NCBI RefSeq assembly: GCF_042649685.1
Contig: NZ_JBHRZT010000026.1
Location: 1-64,000 of the forward strand
DNA: 64,000 nt
Origin: Bacillus_BA songklensis
Lineage (GTDB): Bacteria > Bacillota > Bacilli > Bacillales > Bacillaceae_H
Direction: 5' to 3'
How positions within the stretch are numbered: position 1 is the first letter of the stretch; each line of letters starts with the position of its first letter. The notes beneath the pieces are model-generated. The model was not told where the DNA came from. It saw only the letters and a list, made by a program, of their open reading frames with translations, and made no database searches. Made by a program: the position numbers and the translations under genes. Below are positions 8,129 to 16,974 of the stretch, piece after piece.

Positions 8129-9097
8129 TTACTTTAAAAGACCTTTTTCTTTAAAGTATTTTTCTGCACCTGGGTGGAATGGAATGCCGGCACCCTCTAC
8201 TGCGTTTTCAGCTTTAATCAATTTAGCCTTTGCATGAGTAATCTTGTCTGTATTTTCGAAAATCGTTTTCGTTATATCGTATACCAGCTCTTCATCTAAA
8301 TCCTCAGTCACGGCAAGCATTGCTTGAACGGCTACTGTTTTCACCTCAGCCTGCAGTTTGTACGTACCTGCTGGCACCGAGTCTTGAATATAGTAAGGGT
8401 ATTTATCGATTAATGCTTGGATTTTATCGTCAGCAATCGGAATAATGGAAACTTCTTTTGTTGCTGATAAACTTTCAACAGCCCCAGTCGGTGTACCAGC
8501 TGTAATGAATGCTGCATCAATCGTTCCATCTTGGATGCCTTCTGTTGATTCATCAAATGATAGATTTTGTGCTTTAATATCATCCATTTTCATGCCATGG
8601 ATTTCAAGGATTTGCTCAGCATTTGCGTAAGTACCGCTTCCAGGAGCTCCCACAGAAACGGTTTTGCCTTTTAAGTCTTCTACTGACTTAATTCCTTTTT
8701 CCTTTAAAGTTACAATCTGAATGGTTTCAGGGTAAAGTGTACCGATTGCTTTAATGTTTTTGATTGGTTTACCGTCAAACATCATTTTTCCCTCTGATGC
8801 ATAACTGGCTATGTCTGTTTGTGTAAAAGCAATATCCGCGTCTCCGTTACTCAAAGTCTGCATGTTCTCTGCAGAAGCACCGGACGCTTGAGCTGTTGCC
8901 GAAGCATCGGTATTGTCTGAAATGATGTCTGCCATTGCTCCGCCGAGCGGATAATATGTACCGCCTGTACCGCCTGTTACGATACTAATCTGTTTCTTTG
9001 CACCACTAGTCGTTTTCCCATCGCCGCCGCAAGCTGTAAGAATCATCACCATGGTTAGCAGCAAAACGAAAGAAAAGAGAAACTTTTTACGCTTCAT
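8129..9097 (-). CDS. TAXI family TRAP transporter solute-binding lipoprotein
   Basis: A 322-residue extracytoplasmic binding protein. It has a lysine-rich signal peptide and lipobox ILTAC with the lipidated cysteine near residue 23. The TAXI signature follows: SIVTGGTGGTYYPLGG near residue 40, GDADIAFTQTD near 110, and VGAPGSGTYANAE near 155. It is first gene of the transporter operon with DUF1850 and the fused permease. Start follows GAGGAGG. Expected role is capture of an anionic organic substrate outside the cell. Confidence 0.9.
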   Translation of the reverse strand: MKRKKFLFSFVLLLTMVMILTACGGDGKTTSGAKKQISIVTGGTGGTYYPLGGAMADIISDNTDASATAQASGASAENMQTLSNGDADIAFTQTDIASYASEGKMMFDGKPIKNIKAIGTLYPETIQIVTLKEKGIKSVEDLKGKTVSVGAPGSGTYANAEQILEIHGMKMDDIKAQNLSFDESTEGIQDGTIDAAFITAGTPTGAVESLSATKEVSIIPIADDKIQALIDKYPYYIQDSVPAGTYKLQAEVKTVAVQAMLAVTEDLDEELVYDITKTIFENTDKITHAKAKLIKAENAVEGAGIPFHPGAEKYFKEKGLLK

Positions 9098-9143
9098 AAT
9101 TATTCCTCCTCATGAATATATTATCTTTCTTGAAATTTAACCC

Positions 9144-9171
9144 AATGATAATAATTGATAATATTATCATT
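9144..9171. promoter_or_regulatory. Candidate operator before the TAXI operon
   Basis: AATGATAATA (9144-9153) and TATTATCATT (9162-9171) are perfect inverted repeats, with a nested palindrome TGATAATATTATCA at 9156-9169. It lies 47 nt upstream of the binding-protein start and shares half-sites with the palindrome upstream of the HTH regulator gene. Confidence 0.55.
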
Positions 9172-9514
9172 GAATGATAACAAGATTGTTATACAATAAC
9201 ACTAAGATTCTATTATTGTTGCACAACCATTGTCAACCATTTCCAATTATTTTTTTGGAATAATATCCCACTTTCTTTTATATCTTTTTCTAAAAATTAA
9301 AAACTATTGATTTTATTACTTATTCTTCAATTAACAAATAAAGTTTTACCTTTTATTAAAATTTCTGCACCAATCGCCAAATTTCCTCTATTATCACCCA
9401 AGAATAAATTTATAATATTTATAAAACTCAATAAATTATTGTATATTTAATATAAATAATAGAATGATATTTCAAACTATTTATGTATTATTCAATTCTT
9501 GGCCTATCCTTAAT
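9172..9514. other. AT-rich non-coding stretch
   Basis: Very AT-rich sequence upstream of the TAXI operon. Apart from an ATAACA-AGAT-TGTTAT dyad near 9177-9192, I see no gene, hairpin or repeat in it. Confidence 0.5.
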
Positions 9515-9590
9515 TATATGAATCCACATAAATAATGTAACATGGACAAAAGCGGTCCATGTTACATTATTTACGCATTAGGCTTTGTAC
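9515..9590 (-). repeat. End fragment of MITE-like repeat family B (inverted)
   Basis: It starts TATATGAATCCACATAAAT and carries a perfect 13-bp stem (9534-9546 with 9556-9568). Read on the minus strand it matches the right end of the copy at 38891-38952 almost base for base; 21 nt of the hairpin core are identical. The left part of the element is missing. Confidence 0.75.
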
Positions 9591-9645
9591 AATATATGTA
9601 TGCAAAACAAAATGTGAAATTGCCTTAATCCTCTAAAGAGGCGCA

Positions 9646-9697
9646 TAAAAGCCGGTACGGAAAGTCTTTATTGAGGCTTTCCGCACCGGCTTTTTTT
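9646..9697. terminator. Bidirectional terminator hairpin after pepF
   Basis: AAAAGCCGGTACGGAAAG pairs with CTTTCCGCACCGGCTTTT, with T-runs on both strands. It follows the oligoendopeptidase stop on the minus strand. Confidence 0.75.
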
Positions 9698-9705
9698 AAC
9701 AGGCA

Positions 9706-11400
9706 TTATAGTTTTTGATCATCGATTTCATTCAAGTATGCTTCAATCTCTCCTACCACAGACTGAACACAGTTTTTTTCAAATGGGGAGATTAGATTCG
9801 CTGCTTTGACAAGCTCTGTGAATGATTTTGTTCCTCCTTGTTTGCAAAGGTAGAGGTAATCCTTCCACGCTTCCTGATGGTTTTCGCGATTTCGTTTCCA
9901 AAATTGAAACGCACACATTTGAGCTAAAGTATAATCGATATAATAAAACGGATCGGTAAAAATATGGATTTGACGATGCCAAAATCCGCCGTTTTCTAAA
10001 TAATCGATCCCATCATAGTCTTTATATGGCATATATTTTTTCTCAATCCGACGCCATGCTTGCTTTCTTTCTTCTGGAGATACTTCCGGATGTTCATAGA
10101 TGTAATGCTGAAATTCGTCCACAGCCACTCCGTACGGCAGAAAGACTAAGGCATCGCTTAGATGGCTGAACTTATATTTCTCCACATCTTCTTTAAAGAA
10201 CCGTTCCATCCAAGGCCATGTGAAAAACTCCATGCTCATGGAATGGATCTCCGCTGCCTCATATGTTGGCCATATATATTCAGGTATGTCGACATGACGG
10301 CTGCAGTACACTTGAAAGGCATGCCCTGCTTCATGTGTGAGAACATCGATATCCCCTGATGTTCCATTAAAATTCGAAAAGATAAATGGAGATTCATGGT
10401 TCTCAATGTATGTACAATATCCTCCGCTTGCCTTTCCCTTTTTGGCTGTTAAATCCATTAACTCTTTTTCAAGCATATAGTGAAAAAATTCTTTTGTTTC
10501 TTCTGATAGCTCTTCATACATTTGTCTTCCGTTTTCTATGATCCAATCGGCATCGCCTTTTGGTGTCGCATTCCCCGTTTGAAACATAAACCCATCATCG
10601 TAATGCTTGAGGCTTTCGACTCCGATTCGTTCGCGCTGACGCTTTTTCAATTCCACAACGAGCGGCACAATGTGCTCATGGATTTGGGCACGATATGCTT
10701 TTATCATTTCCGCATCATAATCCGTCCGTGCCAATCGGGCATATCCTAGCTCTATAAAGTTAGAAAACCCTAGTTTTTTGGCGATTCCAGTACGAACCTT
10801 TACGAGCTTGTCATAGATCTCATCAAACTTCGATTCATGCTCTTTAAAAAATTCAATTCTTGCTTCTGCTGCTCTCTTGCGCATGTCACGATCCTTCGAT
10901 TCCAAAAACGGCCCTAATTGTGCCAAAGTACGTTCTTCATCCTCAAACATGATTTTGGCAGAAGCGACCAGTTTCGTATATTCGGATCCTAGTTTATTTT
11001 CAAGCTGCAAATCTTCCATGATTTCAGGTGAAAATGTTTTTAATTGTGTTTCCGCTAACGCAAACAAATGCTTTCCCCATTTTTGTTCTAAATCGGCGCG
11101 AAAAGGCGAATGAACGAGCGCTTCATAATAGCGATTAATAAAACTTTGCATTTGCGGTTCGGCTTCATCCATAAAATCTTGCTCTTGTTGATAAAACTCA
11201 TCATTTGTATCAACCGTATGCCGTATATGGCAAATGTTATACATGGTGTCAAATTCAGCACGGATGCGATTAATTGTTTGGATTGCTTCATTCTGTTCTG
11301 CTACTGCTTTTGCATATCCAAGCTTCTCAATTGCTTCGTTCATTTGCTGTTCGACTACAGACATGTTAGGGCGATTATATTCATACTCCCGGAATTTCAT
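9706..11400 (-). CDS. M3 family oligoendopeptidase F-type metallopeptidase
   Basis: A 564-residue cytoplasmic zinc peptidase that cleaves short peptides. The zinc site HEAGHAFQ (HExxH) lies near residue 345 and a downstream E in the YEAAEIHSMS helix supplies the third ligand. Length fits the PepF-related M3 subfamily. Of two adjacent ATGs, the second (11400) stands six bases after AGAGGG, so I place the start there; the first is at 11403. Expected role is turnover of oligopeptides from proteolysis or uptake. Confidence 0.9.
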   Translation of the reverse strand: MKFREYEYNRPNMSVVEQQMNEAIEKLGYAKAVAEQNEAIQTINRIRAEFDTMYNICHIRHTVDTNDEFYQQEQDFMDEAEPQMQSFINRYYEALVHSPFRADLEQKWGKHLFALAETQLKTFSPEIMEDLQLENKLGSEYTKLVASAKIMFEDEERTLAQLGPFLESKDRDMRKRAAEARIEFFKEHESKFDEIYDKLVKVRTGIAKKLGFSNFIELGYARLARTDYDAEMIKAYRAQIHEHIVPLVVELKKRQRERIGVESLKHYDDGFMFQTGNATPKGDADWIIENGRQMYEELSEETKEFFHYMLEKELMDLTAKKGKASGGYCTYIENHESPFIFSNFNGTSGDIDVLTHEAGHAFQVYCSRHVDIPEYIWPTYEAAEIHSMSMEFFTWPWMERFFKEDVEKYKFSHLSDALVFLPYGVAVDEFQHYIYEHPEVSPEERKQAWRRIEKKYMPYKDYDGIDYLENGGFWHRQIHIFTDPFYYIDYTLAQMCAFQFWKRNRENHQEAWKDYLYLCKQGGTKSFTELVKAANLISPFEKNCVQSVVGEIEAYLNEIDDQKL

Positions 11401-11542
11401 CATTTTCCCTCTTTTTCCTATATATTTTTTCCATTTTACCAGACGAAGCACAGAACGTGCCAGAAAAGATCACTTTTTACAAAAGGAGGAGCACTTCATC
11501 ATTCCTTATTATGCCGATAGGTTAATTAGATTAATATACAGC

Positions 11543-11576
11543 AAAATAAAAGAGCCCGAAGGGGCTCTTTTATTTT
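11543..11576. terminator. Bidirectional terminator
   Basis: AAAATAAAAGAGCCC and GGGCTCTTTTATTTT form a near-perfect palindrome around GAA, with T-runs on both strands. It ends the leftward MarR gene. Confidence 0.85.
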
Positions 11577-12034
11577 GAAGGCACATATCCATCTGCATAA
11601 TGGCCAAGTTTTTTCAGCAGATCAATTGTTGTTGCTTTTTCATCCGGCGTAAGAACGGATAATAGCTCATGGATGCGCTGTTCATGGCTTGGGAACATAC
11701 TTTCAATCATCTCTTTCCCTTTTTCCGTAATCTCCGCATACGTCACGCGGCGATCATTCGGACAAGCGACACGCATAAGAAACTCCTTCTTCTCAAGCTT
11801 ATCGATAACATAAGTAATGCTTCCGCTTGCCAGCAAGATTTTACCGCCAATTTGTTGCAGCGGCTGTCTTCCTTTATGATACAACAATTCTAAAACCGCA
11901 AACTCGGTCGGATTCAATCCATGTTGTTGAATAAATTTATGGACGTGGTCATTAATCGCACGGTGGGCTCTTGATAACACAATGAATAATTTTAATGATT
12001 GATCTAATTCTTCCCTTTTTACTTGTTCACTCAT
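11570..12034 (-). CDS. MarR family regulator, MhqR/YusO-like
   Basis: A 154-residue winged-helix regulator. The block HGLNPTEFAVLELLYHKG followed by PLQQIGGKILLASGSITYVI is the DNA-binding core, and CPNDRRVTYAEIT forms the wing. This pattern resembles Bacillus MarR proteins that sense quinones or electrophiles (MhqR). A site TATCTCGATTTCAAGATA at 12193-12210 resembles the MhqR operator and lies in its upstream region, suggesting autoregulation. No azoreductase or dioxygenase target gene lies adjacent. Start at 12034 follows AAAGGATGAGG. Confidence 0.75.
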   Translation of the reverse strand: MSEQVKREELDQSLKLFIVLSRAHRAINDHVHKFIQQHGLNPTEFAVLELLYHKGRQPLQQIGGKILLASGSITYVIDKLEKKEFLMRVACPNDRRVTYAEITEKGKEMIESMFPSHEQRIHELLSVLTPDEKATTIDLLKKLGHYADGYVPSK

Positions 12035-12192
12035 TTTCCTCATCCTTTAAAGAAAACTTGGCTAATACCGAGACTTCTAGACAATGAATTGCCCGGCTGC
12101 CCTTAACGCGCTCATAACAGCAAGCACTAAGGCACTTTCCTGGCTCAGACATTTAGTGGATATTCATATGTTCTGATTAGCCGAAAAGTGTG

Positions 12193-12210
12193 TATCTCGA
12201 TTTCAAGATA
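12193..12210. promoter_or_regulatory. Candidate MhqR-type operator
   Basis: TATCTCGATTTCAAGATA is an inverted repeat with one mismatch. It matches the TATCTCGA-N2-TCGAGATA pattern I know for the B. subtilis MhqR operator. It lies 159 nt upstream of the MarR gene start, in a 398-nt gap that otherwise shows no gene. Confidence 0.45.
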
Positions 12211-12432
12211 ATAGTACTAAAAACCTTTTCAAATGTCAAACGCCTCCTGTTTCGAATCACCGCCTCCCCTCTAATTATAAGTCCCCTCTATTTTTTATAG
12301 GATGGATTTATTAGAGATCGACACTAGGTTTTAACACAGCTATAAGAAAAGTAACGGACAAATGCCTTGTCCTGTTTTCATTCCTGCGGGTTTGCTATAA
12401 TAAAACGAAGGAATTATTACATAAGGAGATTT

Positions 12433-13373
12433 ATGTCATCAATGAGGCGCCCTTTTATTTCTCAATTAAAAATACGAAATTTACAATTATATTTATTCAT
12501 CGTCATCTTCCCTTCCATGATTATAAGCGTCTTGTTTACTCAATTGATAACTAATCAACTAGAAGCTGAACAAACCGAACATGCAAAACGCACGGCTTAT
12601 TTTCACAAGAACTATGTGGACCGGTTTATCAGGGAAACGGTGACAAGGATTGAAACGATTGCCTTAACGTCCAATCCAGAAAAGGAGTCTTATCAATATA
12701 TCGAGTCGATTCTGGCCAGAGCCCATCAAAAAGATTTGCGCCTTTCGGGATTGTATTTTTGTGATATTAAAGGAAATATGCTGTTCGGTTCCCACCCTTT
12801 ACAAAAAAAAAATCAACGTCTATGACCGAAACTATTTCCAAAATGTCTTAAAAACAAAATCAACAACTATATCCAATGCTTATTTCGGCCGCTTGACAGG
12901 CCGCTATATCGTAACCATCGCTACTCCCATTTTGGATTCGAAACGGCAAATAAATCGAAGAATTAAAACCGATTATTGAATCGGAAGCTCATTTGCACCA
13001 TATCGAATGTATGCTGTCCCTTCCCAAACATCCGATCTTTATTCATTGTACAAAAGATCAAATTAAACAAGTGTTGTTAAACTTAACGAAAAATGCTCTT
13101 GATTCCATGACAACAGGCGGCATTCTCAGGCTCTCGGTTACAAAAGACGATCATCATTGTACAATTAAAGTAAAAGATACCGGAACAGGAATTCCACCCG
13201 AACAATTAAAAAAGATTTTCCATCCCTTTTTCACTTCAAAAGATACCGGCACCGGGCTCGGCCTTATGGTGTGCAAGCGAATTGTCGAAATGTACGGCGG
13301 AACCATTTCCATTGAAAGCATCGTAAATAAGGGAACGGAAGTATCCGTTAAACTTCCATTAAGTCATGGCTAA
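12433..13373 (+). pseudogene. Decayed sporulation-type histidine kinase
   Basis: Three pieces of one kinase remain in order. Piece 1 (12433-12825) has a transmembrane helix and the start of an extracellular Cache-like sensor. A run of ten A at 12803-12812, where nine would keep frame, shifts it. Piece 2 (to about 12955) continues the sensor: INVYDRNYFQNVLKTKS, YIVTIATPI. Then the second membrane helix, PAS and HisKA parts are gone, and piece 3 (about 12957-13373) picks up in another frame with ELKPIIESEAHL and a full HATPase domain (NLTKNALDSM, DTGTGIP, GTGLGL). With the phosphorylated histidine lost it cannot work as a kinase. A ribosome site AAGGAG still precedes the ATG. Confidence 0.85.
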
Positions 13374-13385
13374 CCATAGGAGGGC

Positions 13386-13422
13386 TGACTTGGGAAGCAT
13401 ATCGAACACGCTTCCCAAGTCA
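13386..13422 (+). terminator. Hairpin at the edge of the assembly gap
   Basis: TGACTTGGGAAGC and GCTTCCCAAGTCA are perfect 13-bp arms. The right arm ends at the first N, so any T-run is hidden. It could terminate the kinase remnant or the leftward phosphotransferase gene. Confidence 0.5.
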
Positions 13423-13562
13423 NNNNNNNNNNNNNNNNNNNNNNNNNNNNNNNNNNNNNNNNNNNNNNNNNNNNNNNNNNNNNNNNNNNNNNNNNNNNNN
13501 NNNNNNNNNNNNNNNNNNNNNNNNNNNNNNNNNNNNNNNNNNNNNNNNNNNNNNNNNNNNNN
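13423..13562. other. Assembly gap (140 N)
   Basis: Unresolved bases. The gap hides the 3' end of the phosphotransferase gene and begins exactly at the end of a strong hairpin. Confidence 1.
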
Positions 13563-14491
13563 TCCTTTATCCGAGGTGTGAGCTCCTCTTCACTTAATTT
13601 CAAACGTAAAACCGAATAAAAAGTGATATCACGAAGTCTTAAAAACAGCGGTATTTTCTCGATCCACCATAAATCGAGGCTGTATTCGCGTAAATATCCG
13701 CTTAAAAAAGCTGTGAAAAAACGCCGGGCAAACCCCTGTCTTGCCTCTTCATCCTTTATGTGGCGGTAAAACGAGGCATAAAACAGCGGAATAGCCAAGT
13801 CATTGACAAACCAATGATAGCAGCAATCGTCGAAGTCAAATACTGTGAGATGTTGTTCATCTGCAAAAAAGTTTCCGGAATGAAGATCAGTATGAATAAG
13901 GCCATATACATCTTTGTTAACAGGCAGTGTCCGAATTTGCTGGAGGAGCCCTTCCATTTTCTCCAGCAAAAACGGCTCTTTTTTAGCAATTTGCAAAGCA
14001 ACCGCCAGTTCTTCGTCCTGCCAATCCATCCGTTTTCTCACACCAGGGGACGGTACGTAGGCACGAGTCACACCATGCATCTTGCCGATTGTTTCTCCCC
14101 ATCGTGTAAATAATGCATCATGAAAATACGTATCATCGTCCACACGTACGGAACAACCCGGAGCCTTTTCAAATAAGCTTACCGTAAAATACCCTTGTTT
14201 TACTGGAAGGCATTCAGTTAAACGTCCATGGATTGATAATAACGGGGCTGCTGCCCCAATTCCTTGCCTGCTCAAAAATTGAAGCCAATCAAGCTCTGCC
14301 TCTACCTGCTCACGCCCGCGATGGGAGCTGTATGTCAAGCGAAGTACATAAGGCTTGTTCTTTCTTTTCACTTCATATACGTAGTTTTCAAAATCCCCCA
14401 GCAATTTCGCATCATTTATATTCACATTAAACAATGCCGCTGCCTGATTCAAAATTTCCTGGTTAAAAAATTGCTGAACTGCTTGTTCCAT
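13563..14491 (-). CDS. Aminoglycoside/choline-kinase-like phosphotransferase (3' end in gap)
   Basis: The visible 309 residues are a kinase-fold phosphotransferase of the APH family. They contain the ATP-binding N-lobe (YVYEVKRKNKPYVLRLT), the catalytic loop HTDLHSGNFF near residue 205, and the metal site FDFDDCCYHWF near 222. Such proteins phosphorylate small hydroxyl substrates such as homoserine, choline or sugars; the true substrate is unclear. Reading continues into the N stretch after LTPRIK, so the last residues are missing. Start at 14491 follows GGAGGAAGGGGG. It is not close enough to known resistance enzymes to call it one. Confidence 0.75.
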
Positions 14492-14570
14492 CTCTCTTCC
14501 CCCTTCCTCCAAATTTTAGCATAAGTATAAAACGAATAAGTTGGCTTTTTACAAGCGGAATGAGATAATG

Positions 14571-14712
14571 TTAAAGAAAACTCGCCGATTGGCGAGCCTG
14601 TTAACGCAAAGATAGAAGGGGAGTTGACCCTATACTTCAAACTTAAAATTGGCCGCTTCGTCGACGCCACTGCCGCGCTGCCAATTTATACTTTCTGAAC
14701 GTAAAAAAAGTG
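14571..14712 (+). repeat. Repeat family C copy, upstream of the DUF4931 gene
   Basis: It starts AAAGAAAACTCGCCGATTGG, contains TTGGCGAGCCTGTTAA and ACTTCAAACTTAAAATTGGC, and ends ACTTTCTGAACGTAAAAA. It matches the element at 18270-18463 along most of its length except for an 80-nt insert there. It lies directly before the ribosome site of the next gene. Confidence 0.8.
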
Positions 14713-14728
14713 ATAAAAGGTGAACAGT

Positions 14729-15493
14729 ATGAAACAGTCTCATCTCATTTTTAATTCATCCATTGCAGCACAAAAACCCGAAACCATTATAAACCGCCAG
14801 CACCCATGTCCATTTTGTGATGTGGAATCACTTACAGACATCTTGGCACAGGACGGTCCCATTATCTGGCTTAAGAACAAATTCCCTGTTCTTCAAGATG
14901 CATTTCAAACAGTCATCATTGAAACGGACGAGTGTTTGTCCGAATTGTCTTTATATCCAAAAGATCATTTATACAAGCTTCTCGCTTTTGGAGTCAAACA
15001 CTGGTTGAATATGATTCACAGCAGGGAGTATAAGTCGGTCATGTTTTTTAAAAATCACGGCCCCATGTCAGGTGGGTCTCTCCGCCATCCTCATATGCAA
15101 ATTGTCGGCTTAAAACATGCGGATGCATATGACAGCTTATCACCTGAACAACTAGAAGGGTTCGTGATTGCAGAGCGAAATTCTGTCCAATTTAACCTTT
15201 CAACCAAACCCCGTATCGGTTTTTTTGAGTTCAATGTCATCCTCAAAGACCTAAATGATATACCGATTATGGCGGATTATATCCAAATAGCTGCCCACTA
15301 CGTCTTGAATCATTTTCACCGCAGCTGTACGAGTTATAATTTGTTCTTTTATTATATGGACGAAAAAATTATGGTGAAACTAATGCCTCGTTTTGCCACG
15401 TCCCCTATTTTTATCGGTTACGGCCTTCCTCAGGTGTCTAACAAAATAGGAGACCATGTTCGTTACATTCAAGAGATTTATCTATCAAAATAA
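14729..15493 (+). CDS. DUF4931 protein with HIT/GalT-like histidine motif
   Basis: A 254-residue protein. Near the N-terminus is a CPFC pair that could bind zinc, and near residue 118 the motif HPHMQIVG resembles the His-x-His nucleotide-binding site of the HIT/galactose-1-phosphate uridylyltransferase fold. I take it as the DUF4931 family, whose reaction is not known to me. Start chosen at the ATG 14729, six bases after AAAAGGTG; a GTG at 14720 overlaps that site. It is followed at once by a family A hairpin that can serve as its terminator. Confidence 0.65.
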   Translation: MKQSHLIFNSSIAAQKPETIINRQHPCPFCDVESLTDILAQDGPIIWLKNKFPVLQDAFQTVIIETDECLSELSLYPKDHLYKLLAFGVKHWLNMIHSREYKSVMFFKNHGPMSGGSLRHPHMQIVGLKHADAYDSLSPEQLEGFVIAERNSVQFNLSTKPRIGFFEFNVILKDLNDIPIMADYIQIAAHYVLNHFHRSCTSYNLFFYYMDEKIMVKLMPRFATSPIFIGYGLPQVSNKIGDHVRYIQEIYLSK

Positions 15494-15494
15494 A

Positions 15495-15537
15495 GAGGGT
15501 ATCCCAAGTACGGTTTTTGTACTTGGGATACCCCCTA
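15495..15537. repeat. Family A hairpin, solo copy
   Basis: GGGTATCCCAAGTAC (15497-15511) and GTACTTGGGATACCC (15519-15533) pair perfectly. It matches the hairpin part of the composite family A repeats but lacks the other parts. It directly follows the DUF4931 stop and probably terminates it. Confidence 0.75.
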
Positions 15538-15636
15538 TTTAATTTCTTCGATTATCCATCTCACATCAGGTTTAAACATTCCATTTATACGAGTGTGTTT
15601 CAAAATCATCCTGGATAAGCTAAAAGAGTTAATATT

Positions 15637-15674
15637 AATCATTCAACACGGATTTTTATTCGTGTTGAATGATT
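15637..15674. repeat. 14-bp perfect inverted repeat
   Basis: AATCATTCAACACG and CGTGTTGAATGATT flank a 10-nt AT loop. It sits in the 260-nt gap before the ZIP gene, where I see nothing else. It resembles the end hairpins of family B in form but not in flanking sequence. Confidence 0.5.
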
Positions 15675-15796
15675 GGCGGGCATATACACCTCTCCCCCCA
15701 AAATTGCATTCGGTAATTTAGTGTTAGGCTGAAACTTCAACTTTTTCATCCATATCATTATAATAAGAGTAAGAATTTAATTAAAGGAGATAAAAT

Positions 15797-16528
15797 ATGA
15801 AGGAAGTCTTGATCGGAAGCATTCTGTCTGCGTTGTCGACAGGACTGGGTGCCTTGCCCATCTTAATTTTGCATCATACATTGACCCACCGATGACGCGA
15901 TATTCTCTTAGCTTTCACAGCCGGTATTATGACAACAGCCTCCACAATGAGTCTCATTCCCGAAGCTTTAAATTCCGGCGGCTTTGTGGCGCTCGCTATC
16001 GGACTAATGCTTGGCGTGGTGACGCTGACCTTATTGGAACAAAACATTCCGCATATCGATTTGCAGCATTCAAAAAAAGGCATTCAATTTGACGAAAAAG
16101 CACTGCTTATTGTTGCGGCCATCACGCTCCATAATTTGCCTGAAGGATTGTCTGTTGGAGTAAGTTATGCATCGGATGTATCAAACACCGGAAATTTAAT
16201 TGCGCTTGCCATTGGGCTGCAAAACGCTCCGGAAGGTTTGCTTGTCGCCCTGTTCCTCGTCCAGCAAAATATTACAAAAGCAAGAGCTTTTCTCATCGCT
16301 ACTTTAACAGGAGCGGTAGAAATCCTTTCATCATTGATAGGTTTTTATTTAACGTCCTATATTAGCTCACTAGTTTCATACGGATTGTCATTTGCGGCAG
16401 GGGCCATGTTATTTATCATATACAAAGAGCTCATCCCCGAAAGTCATGGAGACGGTAACGAACGGTTAGCTACGTATTCTTTTATTCTTGGTCTATTATT
16501 TATGATTTTTCTTATTCATATTTTTTAA
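15797..16528 (+). pseudogene. ZIP family metal transporter with in-frame TGA
   Basis: Reading from the ATG at 15797 (after AAAGGAG) gives the ZIP N-terminus, then a TGA at 15893-15895. The same frame continues without a break as RDILLAFTAGIMTTASTMSL to 16528. Conserved metal-site helices are intact: HNLPEGLSVG and QNAPEGLLVAL. Full length would be 243 residues, as expected for bacterial ZIP proteins importing zinc, iron or manganese. A TGG to TGA change at a tryptophan is the simplest explanation. An internal ATG at 15929 has no ribosome site, so the gene is probably dead, unless the stop is a sequencing error or is read through. Confidence 0.85.
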
Positions 16529-16662
16529 ATTACTTCATGAAGAGTGGCTATGAGAGCGGGATACCTCTTAAATAACAAGGTGCGGTGAAGCGTTTTCGTG
16601 TTGATGTGGGCAAAACTCTCTATACACAGTTGTAATGGCGGAAACACATGAATGATAGAAAG

Positions 16663-16734
16663 AAGCCCTGCCAGCATTGAACCTATGTCAAGGCCTTATG
16701 TGTTCACATTCCCTTCTGGCGGGACTTTTTTTCT
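16663..16734 (-). terminator. Terminator of the Spo0E-like gene
   Basis: On the minus strand AAGTCCCGCCAG pairs with CTGGCAGGGCTT across a long loop and is followed by CTTTCT. It begins immediately after the stop of the Spo0E-like gene. Confidence 0.55.
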
Positions 16735-16974
16735 TTAACCAAGCTTTTGAAATACAAACGGTTTGGCTAGAAAGGAAAAGAAGCCTTTCCGTTTTTCCTT
16801 TTTTGTTAAAAGCTGTTGATATATATTTAAAAGCTCATCAAGCTCTTGACTGCACTCAATTGTTTCCATGCTTGTAAATCCTTTTTCTTCCGCTAGCATC
16901 ATCATTTTTTGTCGTTTTTGAACAATTTCGATAAGTAAGGCCTCTGCCTCACTTCGGTTCCCATAAAAAAACAA
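16735..16974 (-). CDS. Spo0E family aspartyl-phosphate phosphatase
   Basis: A 79-residue protein with the two-helix Spo0E fold: helix one EALLIEIVQKRQKMMMLA, helix two SQELDELLNIYQQLL. The SQELDxLLNxY motif carries the active site for removing phosphate from Spo0A-type regulators, delaying sporulation. The start is a TTG at 16974, preceded by GGGAGG at eight bases; no ATG is available. A short basic, phenylalanine-rich tail (KRKGFFSFLAKP) extends beyond the core. Useful context: this window also holds two intact and one dead phosphorelay-type kinase genes. Confidence 0.8.
   Translation of the reverse strand: MFFYGNRSEAEALLIEIVQKRQKMMMLAEEKGFTSMETIECSQELDELLNIYQQLLTKKEKRKGFFSFLAKPFVFQKLG

Noticed and set aside
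13370..13422. Extension of the phosphotransferase across the N run to 13370
   Set aside because: The residues beyond the gap come from the hairpin sequence and the gap length may be arbitrary, so the frame match is accidental.
13563..14491. Aminoglycoside resistance gene
   Set aside because: Only the general kinase-fold motifs are shared; the sequence fits housekeeping APH-like proteins better.
14449..14670. 73-codon minus-strand gene (TKRPILSLKY-containing)
   Set aside because: It is a reading of repeat family C and lacks a ribosome site; reported as a repeat property instead.
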